Shown here: in pieces, positions 26,301 through 38,078 of the stretch | Layout: the number at the start of each line of letters is the position of its first letter | Numbering within the stretch: the stretch's first letter is position 1 | Assembly: GCA_013368445.1 (NCBI GenBank) | Contig: JAACJO010000005.1 | Coordinates: forward strand, 2,542,001-2,606,000 | DNA length: 64,000 nucleotides | From: Leucocoprinus leucothites | Lineage: Eukaryota > Basidiomycota > Agaricomycetes > Agaricales > Agaricaceae | Reading direction: 5' to 3' | Notes under the pieces: generated by a model | Told to the model about the DNA's origin: nothing | Seen by the model: only the letters and a program-made list of their open reading frames with translations | Database searches by the model: none | Translations under genes and position numbers: made by a program

Positions 26301-29300
26301 AGGTCGATGCACGCCAGGAACGATAGCTGGACGAGCGATACAAGTGGGTCAGAGATTGTCGTTGTTCCCAATGGGGGTGCAAGTCGCGGTGGGCAGGCAC
26401 CACAAAGAAATGTCAGGTCACCATCTCTACCTGATTCCTCAACGTCGGGACAGAACATGTTTACCGCTGCACGAGTCGCTACCCCACCTCCTGATCGTGC
26501 CCAGGCCCTCATGAATGGGATGATGAACAACGGAGGTGGTGATAACAGAATAAGTGACGTCTTCTACTCTTCCAGTAGATCGCAACGATCGCCGACACCC
26601 ACGCAAAATACCCCTCGATCACCATCTTCACCTGCATTCGGATTCACAAATAGTGGAAGTCGCAGATCCTCGAGGCAGACTGCAACTTCACCCTGGGGAT
26701 ACACTAGTGCATCCTATGCCCCTCCTATGTTTAATCTATTCGGGAATAACTCCAGAACGTCGCTTGGATCCACCGGGTCAAGTTATCATTCCTGGGAAGG
26801 GGATAGAGATGACAGGGAATGGTATGATCAAATCTTAAGTGGTGAAGAGTCGCAACCCGCGTGGCATGACCTGAGCGTTGGGAGGACAGATACTCCCTTG
26901 TCGGAGGATCAGGCAGAGGAGTTGTTCAGGAAGTATTTTGGGTTGACGGTTGCGGAGGTTGTCACGATTCAGGAGAAGTTGGTGAATTTCGCTGGAACAA
27001 AGGGAGATACGGCAAGAAAGAGGAGGCCGTCAACATCGCAGTCGAACTATGTCCCTCCTGGAAGGGTACGCTGCACCACCTGTTCCCGTCTAATGCCGGT
27101 CATACTCATGTTTTCAATGCAGGTTAATAGTCCATCGCCGCAGGTTGTACAACCCGCGGCATCGCCGACCACCCCAAATTCGCCGACTTCTGCCATTCCT
27201 CTCTCATTAGAACAATATAATCAGAAGGCGAATGCACTATTGGATTCGGTTGTCAGTGATATTCAAGCAAAGCTTCCTCCTCCCCCTCCCCCTCCCCCTC
27301 CCCCTCTCGATACGGCCAGTGCTGCTGTCCGAAAGTCTCCTGCTTCGGAACCTTCTCCGGGTACCAAGCGTAACCACTCACTTGCGGATGTGCTTTTTGG
27401 GCCGAGTGACACCAGGCCGACCACTAGCCCACAGCCGGATGAACCTGAGCTCGCTCCTGACTCGTCAGCCATTGGCACGCCTATTGAATCTCACCAAGGC
27501 TCGGTCGTGAACGAGGAGGGTTCAGCTCAAACACTAGCTGAATCTCAGACGGCGGAATCGCAGGCCATCGCAGCCTCGGCTACCCCTTCTACCACTTCCA
27601 GTACCACTTCCAGTACTCAGTCTCGTCAATTATCACACTCTGTACCGGGGCCAATGTCTCCCAGAGACCAGACTCATCTCCTCCAAGAGTACCAAGTGAA
27701 AATTGCTCAAGCTAATGCGACCATGAAAAGCGCGTCAAGGACTAACCTACCAGGAGAAGGATTATCCCACAGCCCTTCTCTCTCACGGAAACGCATCGAC
27801 GCAAGCCGAATCTCTTCTCCACAACTCGTTGCTCATTCTAATCCCGCCAGTCTGGAAGCTCTGCAAACAATACCATCTCGGTCACCGACGTTATCGACCA
27901 ACAATTCCGGTACTTCGAAGATTGGATCACGTTTCAAAAAGCTCCGTGGTACCCTTCGTGCGAAGGCTCCTTCTTCTCTTACTGAAGAGGTCACTGCTCC
28001 CTCATCAGCCTCGTCATCTTCGCCTGTTCCCACTCATGTGAAATCGCCGGTGTCGTCTCAAACAGTAAACTATGACCCTGCAAAGTTGAGAGCGCCTGGA
28101 GCCCCCGCACTGGCAAGCGCGACGGAACCTGGACGCTCCAAGGTCTCGCTTCCTAGCCCCCCTGCTTCGGCTGGACCTGGGCTTAGGGGCTTCATTTCAC
28201 GATTCCGTGGCAAACAGCGTGCAACGGAGCCTCCATCTACATCTGATAAACGATTGTCACCCCAATTATCAGCACATCCCCCATCCCTTTCACCCCTGAC
28301 TCCTCGACATCAAGGGATACCAAATGTACACAATCCAACACTCCCTGAAACAGGACTGAATCCGCCTCCGGTAAAGCCTGAAAATCCTCGCCAGGGCCCA
28401 GGTTCTCCGCCTGCTCCAGCCGAATCGACGCCTCCTTCCACCCATGTTATCTCACCCTCGAGTGGCAGCCGTCAGTCGGTCATGATTCAACAGCTATTTG
28501 ACGCTGCAAACAATCTTGGACTTGACAAGGATGCCCTTAGTGACTTGTTGGAGCGCTCCGGGTCAATATCATCCCGACCAACCAGATTAGCGAGGGCAAA
28601 CTCACAGACAAGGTCTACTTCTCGTCAAGGACAACGAAACGAGGCAATAGTCGCTCTTGAACAGTCTAACTCGGGTGATACATCTCAGCTTACCATCCAA
28701 CCTCCGAGCCCGACCAACTCTCCACCCTCTCAATCAACCCCCGATCCGGGAGCTACAAGACCCCTTACTTTTAGACCACCGGAACAAGCACGAAGGGCAC
28801 GAGAGAATCACGGAGATCGCGCTGCTAGTACAGTGGTGCGGCGCACTATTATCCTACCTGAGAACTTCAAAGCCATCAAAGCGGATAGTCAGAGTCTTCA
28901 GCGAGCCAATTCCGGAAAACGACGCCGAAGTAGTGTCAACTCAGGTTCTCTCAAAGATCGTGCGCCCACCCCACCACCACCCCGCTCACCGGTCGGCCAG
29001 AGGTTCACAGATGGCGGATCACCACCTGTGCCATCATTACCACATACATTGAACTCGGATGCATACTTGGTCGCACCTGCAACTCGTCCGAATATGAACT
29101 CAATGTACGACTCTTCGATGTATGTTTACTTCTCCTTATAGGTTTGGATCTGCTGAACTTTGCGCTATTTAGATACGAGATGTATGCAAATGAAGGTCGA
29201 ATGCCAGCCACGGTGGGCGTGGACCCTCATTCTGCAGCCAGTACCCCAGGGCCCGGAGAACCGGGACCAGCACTTGAATTGATTGAATATGCAAATGGCG

Positions 29301-29843
29301 ACACCATCTGGTGAGATTGTTTGAATTCTCGCATTTATATACCTAAATAACTGGTTTGCCAGGTCGATCGTGAGCGGATTACGCAATGACGAAGATGATG
29401 AAGAGTCTATCTATAACGGGCGGACAAGCTTTGCATCCGAGTATTCTACTGGGACCCAGGGTGGTCAGGAATGGGACAACATGCAGGTTACCGTTAAAGA
29501 GCAGGCACGGTCAAATTCCAGAGGAAGTTACTCGTCGTTCGCGCTCAAGAGCAAGAAGCAGGCCGCCCAGGGTAAAAGTAGACCGGAAACTAAGGTATAT
29601 GATTTGAGCTCTTTGAATTGCCGTTACTCAGACTATCACTGTTACCAGGTCTTTTATAGCTCCTCTACGCAAATAGGACAACTCATCGAGAACCTATCAC
29701 AAGGGATGGATTCCGGTTCCTTCAACTTCGCACCCAGCCCGACTCGACCAGGACATTCGGCACAATCTTCTTTATCTACTAATGATATCAGCATGGAAGA
29801 CCGGTTGGAGCTTTTGCTGGGCTCGCTCAACCGTGGTTCATAG
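23307..29843 (+). CDS. Large serine/proline-rich orphan (about 1676 residues)
   Basis: Not recognised. Exons: 23307-23320, 24129-24398, 24615-25392, 25659-27065, 27123-29119, 29173-29310, 29363-29594, 29649-29843; 5031 nt, exactly in frame. The first exon (ATGCATAGATTTAG) is inferred: its GTATGT donor fits the phase of the next exon, which lacks an ATG, but the intron is 808 nt. The chain is mostly disordered, with ordered islands: EFSQQFPVLRSLTIDDLKGR and ENRITEEEEDMILDAL (about 95-140), EDQAEELFRKYFGLTVAEVV, VMIQQLFDAANNLGLDKDAL, VRRTIILPENFKAIK, and near the end ALELIEYANGDTIWSIVSGL and VFYSSSTQIGQLIENLSQGM. Many SP/TP and RPxTP motifs suggest a phosphorylated scaffold, perhaps in polarity or cytoskeleton (inference). 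The 266-nt intron 25393-25658 is supported by phase and an ACTAAC branch site. Confidence 0.75.
27277..27306. repeat. Polyproline-coding C-rich repeat
   Basis: Repeated CTCCCC units encode about ten prolines within the serine-rich orphan. Confidence 0.7.
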
Positions 29844-30607
29844 ACTGACAACCTTTTATTTTCCTTTTTTGTTTTATCTCACATTTCGGCACTGCGGACT
29901 CTGCACTACTTTCCTTTCATCTCTAGAATCAGTCATCGTCTCTCTTTCTCTGCTGCACTCCTATATTTCATTCCGTTGTCTTTTGGATAAAACAAGTTGT
30001 CGTGCGTGTTTTGTACACATCAATAAACAAGAATTATAGTCACATAAATATAATGATATTGCGACCAACGAGTGAGTATGTCAGAAAGAAGATGGTCTCT
30101 TAGCGGTATCCAGCTTCACGACGGAAAGCCAGTGGAGAAAAATTTGTCGAAAAGATCAAACGAGTGGAATGTACATATGATCGGGCCTGCAAAACTCGAA
30201 AGGGAGATAGAACCACAAAGTACGCCGTTTCATTTCATCTAACCCGAAAATTGAACTCCATTCATATCTATCCACCTGTTCAAAAGCAAGGCAAGTAGAG
30301 CTTCGATGAGCAGAACGTCACTGCTGAATGTATACTGGATCAGCCCGTGCGAGGGCCCGATAGCCGTAAGCTGGTTATACTTGCGGAACAGAGCGATGCG
30401 CATATTTGGCGCCATGAAAAGCTACATATGGTGTGGACGTGAAAAAATAATACGGCGGCATGGATGATCCGAATACCAGCAAGCGAAGAAAGAAACGAAG
30501 GGAGGCAATCAGTACCATGTCACTCAATCGAGAAAAGAAGCATGAAAAATGGTAAGAGAGTGAATGAGAGGTTCAGGCCCGCGTGGTAGTACTTAAGCTG
30601 GACCAAT
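29844..30607. other. Intergenic, convergent 3' ends
   Basis: About 760 bp between two convergent genes. No exon, RNA gene or repeat supported; T-rich just after the stop at 29843. Confidence 0.4.
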
Positions 30608-32208
30608 GATCAGTCGTTGGGTGACCACGGCTTTGGACGCGCGGCCAATAAGATTCCACAGGAGTATGTGCACAACTCCGTGCTGAGTGGGGAAGCCGAT
30701 TTCGGTTTAAGGCGAAAGTGGGTCTTGTGACAAGCAGGAAGGAGCCAAGACGGAAGGAACAGAGAAAAGCTCATAACCAGAGAAGGTCCAGATTCTGAAT
30801 GTCTGAAGGCGCCACTCACATCATATGCTGTCGCGTCTTCGCGGATTCGGCGCCACTCAAATTGTTTACCGTCAATGGAGGTAAACCGCCGCGCACTGAG
30901 CAGGGTAAACGGAGTCAGCAAAGCCCATACGGTCCAAGGGCGCCAGAGAGCACGCTACCTTTCTGTCGACCCAGGAAGGACAAGATGGGCCATTGGAAAT
31001 TGTCGATTTCCAATCGTTGCAGTACCTAGAAATCCACCCGTCCCCCAATCCAACTTCGCACAAAGATCTCTAGTATTCTTGTATACCTGTATATAAATTT
31101 CGGATGTTAGTCATAGTCAGTCGGTCCGACAATGATACGACGAAACATACATTGGTCCGGACTTGTTGGTTAAGGTTACTCTCTTGTGTCTCGAATGAAA
31201 GATAAACTGGCTTCGTATCTTCGCCGATCAACATACAGGAACGTGGGTCATCGCGGCCTGTGAAGAAAAGCTGAAAAGTCCCAGCTACATCCCCAGACGA
31301 ATGGCGCAGTTGCGACTGCTGTCCAGGTTGAAGCGTCTGCGATGGTTGCGGTTGTGAAGGATATGGAAGAGATTGTGATCGTTGCACCGGCTGATTCGGT
31401 AGCTGAGGGAACGGAGGACCCCGAGGTTGTTGTGCCGTCTGTAAGCCAAACTGTTGACCCTGCTGGTGAAGGTTCTGCTGGTTCATGTGGGTCGGTTGGG
31501 CTGGGAGGAAATGCTGCTGCTGCTGTCCATGTTGTGTGTGCTGGGAGAAACCATTAGGAGGGTTGTGAGCGCCCGATCCAGGAAGTTGGTTCGGCTGAGC
31601 AAGTGACGTTTGCTGAGAATGCACGTTCTGTTGATTACGCTGACTGTACGGATTAGGCTGGACCGGGGAGTTTTACCGCCCCAGACGTCAGGCAGTGCCT
31701 AGGGTGGCTGAGAGCAATAGGGACTTGCCTGGGTGCCCTGTTGCGCGTACGTATTCTGATGGGCAAGCGGAGTCGATTGCGTAGGCTGATTTTGGGATAA
31801 CGGGGTAAACTGTGGCTGTTGTGGTTGCTGAAGATACTGGGTTGGAGGGAGATGTTGGGCATATTGGGTATGTGACTGCTGCTGGCCTTGATGGGATTGA
31901 GATGGATTTTGCTGCAAAAATTGATCAGGTTGCGAGAATGAGCTCCTCTGGTTCAAAGACGACTGCTGAGGATATGGATTCTGTTGATCAGGAAACTGCT
32001 GAGAGGTAGCTTGAGGGAAATCATTTTGTTCTTGAGTCCAATTCACAAACTGTGGTACGCTCTCTGGCCACTGTCGGCCGAAGGCGCTCTGATTTCGGGG
32101 AGTGAAATCTTGTTGATGATACGAATCTGACTGATATGCGCTCTGGGGGGGTTGCGGCAACTGAGACTGCTCATGAGGTGGGAAGCTGGAGCTGGATGGG
32201 TAAGCCAT
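30608..32208 (-). CDS. Glutamine-rich DUF6593 protein
   Basis: The C-terminal part resembles the fungal DUF6593 domain of unknown function. Exons: 32208-31729, 31657-31151, 31086-30959, 30895-30820, then either read-through or a last exon from 30714; both options end at the stop at 30608. Phases are consistent through residue 397 (EWRRIREDATAYD); beyond that the 3' end is uncertain, because the tail does not look like a normal DUF6593 end. Residues 1-285 are Gln/Pro/Ser/Asn-rich with many QQ pairs, a prion-like composition. The domain starts near FTGRDDPRSCMLIGEDTKPV. The intron at 31658-31728 has a GC donor (CAG/GCAAGT) and an AG acceptor; no GT donor gives the frame. Confidence 0.7.
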
Positions 32209-32378
32209 AGCAGGCCGCACTGGGAGAAGGGTGGATTAAGTACTCCCGTGATTTACTTGTATGGGAAGATATCGATTGATCGTGGCGTCAAAGGGTCTTC
32301 TCAGCATTTGCTCCTCCCGCGCTTAATTCAACCCACAAAACAAAAAATCATTCTAATGCGTGCTACTTACATGCTAGT

Positions 32379-33844
32379 CTAGGAGTTGACTTTCCACAGA
32401 GGCCGCTTGCGCAACTTGCGTGTGATATGCACAGCGCTGCCTCCAAAATTCCCTCCTCCAAATGCCAGAACCACCGTCTCCTCAGCGCCTGATCCCCGTG
32501 AGATCCCGCGTTTACGTAGATCAATCGCGTCCTTGGCAAACTTGAACCGTGCCTGGTCAGAACCTGTAACAAACTCGTCAGCAAAGGCGAAGGATACATG
32601 TATAGACTTAATCATAAGGAAAGGAGTAAAGGCCTCACCAATTCGGAATGTCGGTGACTCTACTGCCGATTTGAATAGTTCAAATGGCACGCGCGAGTAC
32701 ACTTGTAGCAGCACATCACGCCCACTCGATGCTGCACTTCCAGAAGACGTGTCCTGTTGCGGCGACGCACCCTCAAGCATCTCGGGGAGCGTGACAAGGA
32801 ATTTGAACACGTCGTCGCGCAGCCTCTGGGCATACAACCCAAACACCGACGTCTGTGGCAAATCAGGTGTTCCAGATCCATCTCCCGACGATGGGACGCT
32901 GTCGGTGAAGTGAAGCCACTGATCGATGGTCTCGACTGACAAGGAGTGCCTGCACACGTCATACGCAAAAGCGCACAAGTCCTCCATTCCACCAAGCAAG
33001 CAACCAGCAGCAAGCACAGCCCGGGCATTTGAGGGCTGTATCATGCTCATGGAGACTGATGAATAAAGATAACCAAGAGCTAAAAAAAAATCATAGTTAG
33101 ATTTTTGTCGATGACATGGAGCTTTTTAGGCTAACCTATAGCAAAGCCCTGTCGAGGAAGGTGCAATGTAAGCCTATGTTTCAGATTCCAGAAGACGTTG
33201 GACGCGTACCTCTTGCGTTACCTCGGGTTCTTGTTCTAGATTAACATATATGGCACGCTGGCCACTGGTTTGCGGCGACGTGGACATAAGATGTGCAAGA
33301 TATGGAGAGCGAGACAGTATGATGGCATGGAGACGATATACATTTTGGTGTACATGCTGGATGAAAAGAAAACTTGTGAGAAGGCAATAGTCATCAGAGA
33401 AGTGAGGGTCACACACGAGGATGGTATCTGCGTAATTCTGATGTCCCGCGCGTCAAAAATGAGTCGTCGAGATTAGAGCAGCAAAGAGAAATATACTAAC
33501 ACCTGTCTGAAAGCCTGAATGATACAGATGGCTGACAATCTCTTCGTTGTGAGAGTTTTGGGGATATGGAGCCCTGTAGGGTGAAAGAGCATGTTAGGAT
33601 GCTGATTGCTGTGAATGACGAAATGATTGCAAGATGCGACCCGAGGGTCCAATAAAGTGCTCATATGACGAACTGAGTCCGAAAGATTAACTCACGGAGG
33701 GTACCCATTTGCAGGGTAAGCTGAAGAGGGTGAGGCGGGGCTAGCCTCATAGGTTTCCGAGGCAGAACCGGTCTGAGAGAGTGGCGGATTGGCGTGGCCG
33801 TTACGGCCATTCAGAGAGGCAGAAGTCGAAGGAATTGAACTCAT
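32379..33844 (-). CDS. BTB/POZ-domain protein
   Basis: The BTB fold usually mediates dimerisation or Cullin-3 binding; the partner is unknown. Exons: 33844-33696, 33573-33501, 33437-33417, 33356-33210, 33148-33136, 33079-32639, 32563-32379; 342 residues, exactly in frame. A Ser/Ala/Pro-rich leader (about 50 residues) precedes the BTB: VSHLYHSGFQTG, NYADTIL, VYRLHAIILSRSPYLAHLM, and FAIALGYLYSS then NARAVLAAGCLLGGMEDLC, the helical BTB/BACK-like part. The C-terminal region (about 180-342) is ordered and ends in ITRKLRKRPLWKVNS. The 13-nt exon 33148-33136 (GFAI) and the GGT/GTTAGT donor at 33500 are required for frame. It lies 170 bp upstream of the DUF6593 gene on the same strand. Confidence 0.85.
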
Positions 33845-33981
33845 AGCAGTAATAACCGAATGGTGAATGTAGAGAAGACGAAGATAAAGAAAGACCGTCG
33901 GAGATGGTGGTGAACAAGTCTTCAACCCGACAAACAACTGGAGTACAAAGACGCCCAAGCTCTATGTACGTCACGTCACGA

Positions 33982-35686
33982 TCATCCTTGCTCCCGTGTC
34001 ACATCCTCGTGTACAAAACAAAACATTAACATAACCTCCTCTAAACTCAGGACATCGCCATATGTATTCTCCACCACCGGATCCATGCACACGAAGCTTT
34101 TCATCAGGTTATTTGTTATTCCCGCAGTTTTTGCAAGCATTCCACAAATTGGGTCGTATATTGGCGGCGGAGAGAAATAATTTGGCGCCTGTCCCTCGAC
34201 TTCTGGCAACAACTAGAAAGAAATGCGGCCTTCAGGTAAAATCCCACTGGCTACGTTAATGACTTCTTACCATGTGTGACCTGTCGGAGGCAAATACGTT
34301 GATGAATTGTTCTCCTGGTATTACGCGAAACAAGCTAGAGCGAGTCAAACCTCAATGTTAGAACAATGTCATCAAGAGAAAAACAGTGCAAATACCTCTG
34401 GTATTGCGGTATTAGCTTGCATGGAAAGGTTCTTGTGACATATTCTAGAGCACCGTGGTTCTCGTCAGCGAGATCAAGGCATAACTACTCACGGGAAGCA
34501 TACCACTCCATTGGCAAGGTACAGGAGTTATCGAAGTGTCAAAGTCATAAACCCATGCGTTTGCTATCTCTGCGAGATATCCTGTGTATTCTGTTTCTTC
34601 AAGCAATTTTTGGTCTGCTTCCACTCGACTGCTCTTATCGAGCTCCGGGACGCAGTGTTTGCCTTCTTTCCTCGCTCTAAGGACGAGGATAACATGATAG
34701 TCCCAGACAACAGGTACGCCCACCTCGCGTGCAATCTTTTGCTCCCATAGCGCCACCTGTACCGTGTAAACTCGTGATTAAAGACTGAATCGCCCTCATG
34801 AAAGAAGATATAGGACAACAGTGATCCTGACGGGCTCCCCTGAAGTCACCGTCAGGCGGGGGAGAAAAAACTCCCTTTCCCGACGGGTTGCCGGTCCACT
34901 CGGCCATTACACATGATAGCCCACGACATGGTCGATACATGCATAATAATGCCCCCATTGTCATAAAGCCATGCCATTCATCAGCGGAGAGCGATAAGCA
35001 TGGAAAAATCTCGAGCGATTTCAGGAAAGTCTATAGCCTCGTCCAAGCAAGAAAAGCCAGAAGAGAGCTTAGATTACGTCCATCATGTTAAAACGTCCGC
35101 ATTCTCCCGTGAACATACCAGTAGCCCAACACTGACAACGGGCTTCCATACCGTCATGACGTATGAGATTAGAACCTTACTATAGTCCCGCTGCTGCAAG
35201 TCCTGCCTGTGATTTCTCGGTTAACGCCGATCGGCTACTGGGGTTCCGACCGTCGAGGAGATCAACCACTGGTTTCAAAACCAGAAGACGAACATGCATT
35301 TGAGGCACGGGGCACAAACAGAACGAGCCTGAAAAAAGGAACGTCAAACGTACCGTCTTAGTCTCATTTGAAATAAACACCACCCAGATCTCCCACCGCT
35401 CATGGACATCTTTGCGGCCCACAAACTCCTGACACAGCAAGTACACGTTCTCCTCGCAATAGGACTTCGTGTAGATCTGATCAGCTGGAAGTTCTGGTGG
35501 TGGTATGGACTTATGATTCTCCACCAGCTGTTCCGAAATGGGTATAGGCCGGGAAAGGAGGGGGACTGCACCAACAGAGTGTGGCATCTCTGTGGATAGA
35601 GTGAGGAGCCAAGTGGGAGAGCGATTAGATATGGAATCATATGTTCCAAAGGAGTGACTATTCTTGGAAATAACGACGGTGCTCAT
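33982..35686 (-). CDS. Protein N-terminal glutamine amidohydrolase (NTAQ1/WDYHV)
   Basis: Converts N-terminal Gln to Glu as the first step of the Gln branch of the Arg/N-degron pathway. Exons: 35686-35354, 34756-34504, 34444-34396, 34334-34271, 34212-33982; 309 residues, exactly in frame. Catalytic Cys77 is in SYCEENVYLLCQEF, His132 in VVWDYHVILVLR, and the Asp in WVYDFDTS. Downstream markers are EYVTRTFPCKLIPQYQ, LFRVIPGEQFINVFASDRSH, APNYFSPPPIYDPICG, MKSFVCMDP and GDVLSLEEVM, all family positions. A stretch of nearly 50 residues separates WDYHV from VYDFD, longer than in animals. The first intron is 597 nt, about ten times its neighbours. The N-terminal 60 residues are variable. Confidence 0.92.
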
Positions 35687-35971
35687 CAAGCCCCTGAGCA
35701 CTCTTATTCACATTCATCTCCTACTCTCATACATTTCTATTTGCGCCGCGAAGGTGAGATGAGTAAGAGAACTTCAACCCCCGAGACGAGTGACGCACTA
35801 CCAGTGTAATCCTGGAGTTAGGAATACACGCGGTTGGCTACTGCGACGACTTCTAGGCGAGTGTCTTGTCCGAGGTGCACGTTTATGCATCATGCATCAG
35901 GCCAATAGCCGTGGATTCGACACACCAAACATACCACAGCATACCCCTTATCCGAGATCATTCGCGGGGTT

Positions 35972-36547
35972 TTAATGGACGTCCGTCCTTCGAAGCACAG
36001 GGACAAGACGAATCACCTGGACTTATTGAGGCTTGTTGACAGGCTCCAGGATACCCGCGTGCCAGGGCTCACTCACCGTGGAATCGCACAACGGTGCTAG
36101 AACACAGGCCCGGATATCAGTAATCGTTTTGTCCGACGGTGACAAAGTGAGATTTGTACACCAAGATTGTTGATTCGGGCCAAGTAGAAGCCTGACTGGC
36201 AGCCTGGCCACAGGATTGTTACTACTTCCAAAGCCCCACTAAACCCCGTCTTATCGTACTCACTCATCTAACACCCCAGATGTCCTGAGCACGAGGCTTT
36301 TACGGGCGGCCATCTTTTCAGCTAGTGAAACCAAAAAGAAGTAGACTACAAGCAACCAACGTTCGACACCAATATGAGCTTCCCAGCTGGAGCCAACTGC
36401 CAAGGGAATAAACAAAGCCATAAGCTTGTGCTTTGAATAGAGCACCCCTATCATTGCTCCAACAGGCAGAAGTTTGAGGAGACTCCCGCGAAGCTCAAGG
36501 TGAGATGGTTTAATTATGCACGGCGATCGATGGTAAGATGATCGCAT
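35972..36547 (-). CDS. Short membrane orphan, 5' end uncertain
   Basis: Not recognised. Exons 36547-36264, 36203-36077 and 36016-35972 are joined by two canonical 60-nt introns with consistent phase, giving 151 residues from the ATG at 36547. Two hydrophobic stretches (LLPVGAMIGVLYSKHKLMAL and WLLVVYFFLVSLAEKM) suggest membrane insertion. The remainder includes LPVRLLLGPNQQSWC and ends IRLVPVLRRTDVH. The 5' end may be incomplete: the first ~18 residues look unusual, and an upstream exon could join at the AG just before 36488. Coding-looking sequence further upstream (36772-37101) might belong to it or to another gene. Confidence 0.45.
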
Positions 36548-37646
36548 CTATCGAACATAATACAAGGGGAGGAGTAAATCTTCGGATAAACCCAGTGATA
36601 TTTTTTCGAGGAAACAACAGACCCGAATGAGTGGCACCATCCTGTGGGCGCGGCCAGTTCAAGTATCGCCATGAAGTTGCAGCTTATCAGAATGCCCTCA
36701 GCAACAAAAATACTAGGTATGACGAAAGCCCGTAGTTCAGCCGCTGTTCGTAATCACCTCATTCGGAACGATCAAGCTTGACGTCCGGTCGAATTCCATT
36801 AAGCAAGAGAAGTTTCTGGGTGTAGGTATCAGGATGACTGTAAATGGCCTCGTAAATTTTCTTGACTGGCGGCAGTAGGCTGTCATAGGAAGCAAAAAGT
36901 CATCGCTTGGAAGATTTTCGGGAACAGGTTGAGGTTTAGCGAGACGGCACCAGTGTCGCACCACAAGCAATAGGCTGTAGCACTCCTTCGTATACAGTCT
37001 ACCACAAGGAGACGATCAGGAAAAAAGGAAAGAAGGAAACGAATGTTCAGATGGTCGATTGTTGTTGGCTGGAAGATGCTCGATAATTTGGCATCGGCCA
37101 TCCGCCATATGTTATTTCTAACCCTTGTGTCTTTGTATCAGGGTCTTGTTTTCTCCATCGGTACTATTATGGGTGCTGAAAGGGAAGAAAGGGCCGGTAA
37201 GGAGAATTTGCATCAGAATGTACGGATCGTGTACGTATGATTGTTGCTGTTCTTAAAGATACGGCGACGTAGGCAGCACAGCTTAGGTGGTAGCGACGTA
37301 AAGTTCGAGTGCTTGTGGGATGCCCGAGGATTATTTATGACAGAAAATAGGCGAGACTACTCCGGAGAACTCCAGTCAAAAATTGTTCCTAAGACTTTCC
37401 AAAAACATAGATCAGCGATCAACAATGTACAGGTAATATTACAACTGTGTCCTGAAGATGTCCGCAAAGCAACATATAGTAGTCTGAACTACGAATCAAC
37501 AGAATTTTTAAGAGCAAGACGATGCAAGGGTTATGAGTCATGACTAATGTGGGGCAGACGATAAGCCTGTGATTCTCTTGTCAATCTGAGAGTTGCTTAC
37601 ATGGGGTATGCAATGTTAGAAGCCTTCCAGTGGCGTCATTGGGGTA
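36548..37646. other. Intergenic with a possible uncertain minus-strand gene fragment
   Basis: On the minus strand near 36772-36890 a frame reads VKKIYEAIYSHPDTYTQKLL and ends LDRSE-stop. A possible upstream exon starts at an ATG at 37101 (MADAKLSSIFQPTT), joined through a GTGCGA donor. I cannot identify the product, so I do not call a gene. The rest of the region shows nothing. Confidence 0.3.
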
Positions 37647-38078
37647 TCATGATTTCCGTGACGTCGCTGACGTTTGTGTGCCAGCACTCTTTGTCGTCAG
37701 TGTCTTTTTCTTAAGGACGAGGTCTGGAGAAGAGGTTTCTTGACGGAAGGGTACGAATAAAGGTTGACTTGGAGCCGTCTGCGAACGCGGAGGGCTGGCG
37801 CTTGTGGGCCGTCGTTGCGGCTGAGGTGCGTAGACCGGTGAAGATGGTGAGTTAGAAGAAACAGACGAGTTCGGAGACGACGACGGAGGTGATTGTTTGT
37901 ATTCGTCGGGGTACTGGGAATACGTCGGTGAGAATGCAGATGGTCTGCGGGGCGGTGGGATGGGGATGGGAAACTGAGATGGCCTGGGAGGTTGAGGAGC
38001 CAGACCTGAGCCATTTGTAAATGGGTGGACGGCATGAGGGTCGAAAGAGTTGAGGATCTGAGAGTGCGAGGAAGTCAT
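37647..38078 (-). CDS. Small proline/serine-rich protein
   Basis: Not recognised. Single exon, 143 residues from the ATG at 38078 (MTSSHSQILNSFDPHAVHPF). It is mostly Pro/Ser/Gln low complexity with several PPxRP-like segments, and ends in a basic tail (LVLKKKTLTTKSAGTQTSAT). No signal peptide or membrane segment. A TATATAAA box lies 40 bp before the ATG, which supports this start rather than the upstream in-frame codons. A role cannot be inferred. Confidence 0.6.
   Translation of the reverse strand: MTSSHSQILNSFDPHAVHPFTNGSGLAPQPPRPSQFPIPIPPPRRPSAFSPTYSQYPDEYKQSPPSSSPNSSVSSNSPSSPVYAPQPQRRPTSASPPRSQTAPSQPLFVPFRQETSSPDLVLKKKTLTTKSAGTQTSATSRKS

Noticed and set aside
34757..35353. Box C/D snoRNA inside the NTAQ1 intron
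   Set aside because: One TGATGA and a CTGA occur on the minus strand, but they are too far apart, lack a terminal stem and lack C'/D' boxes.
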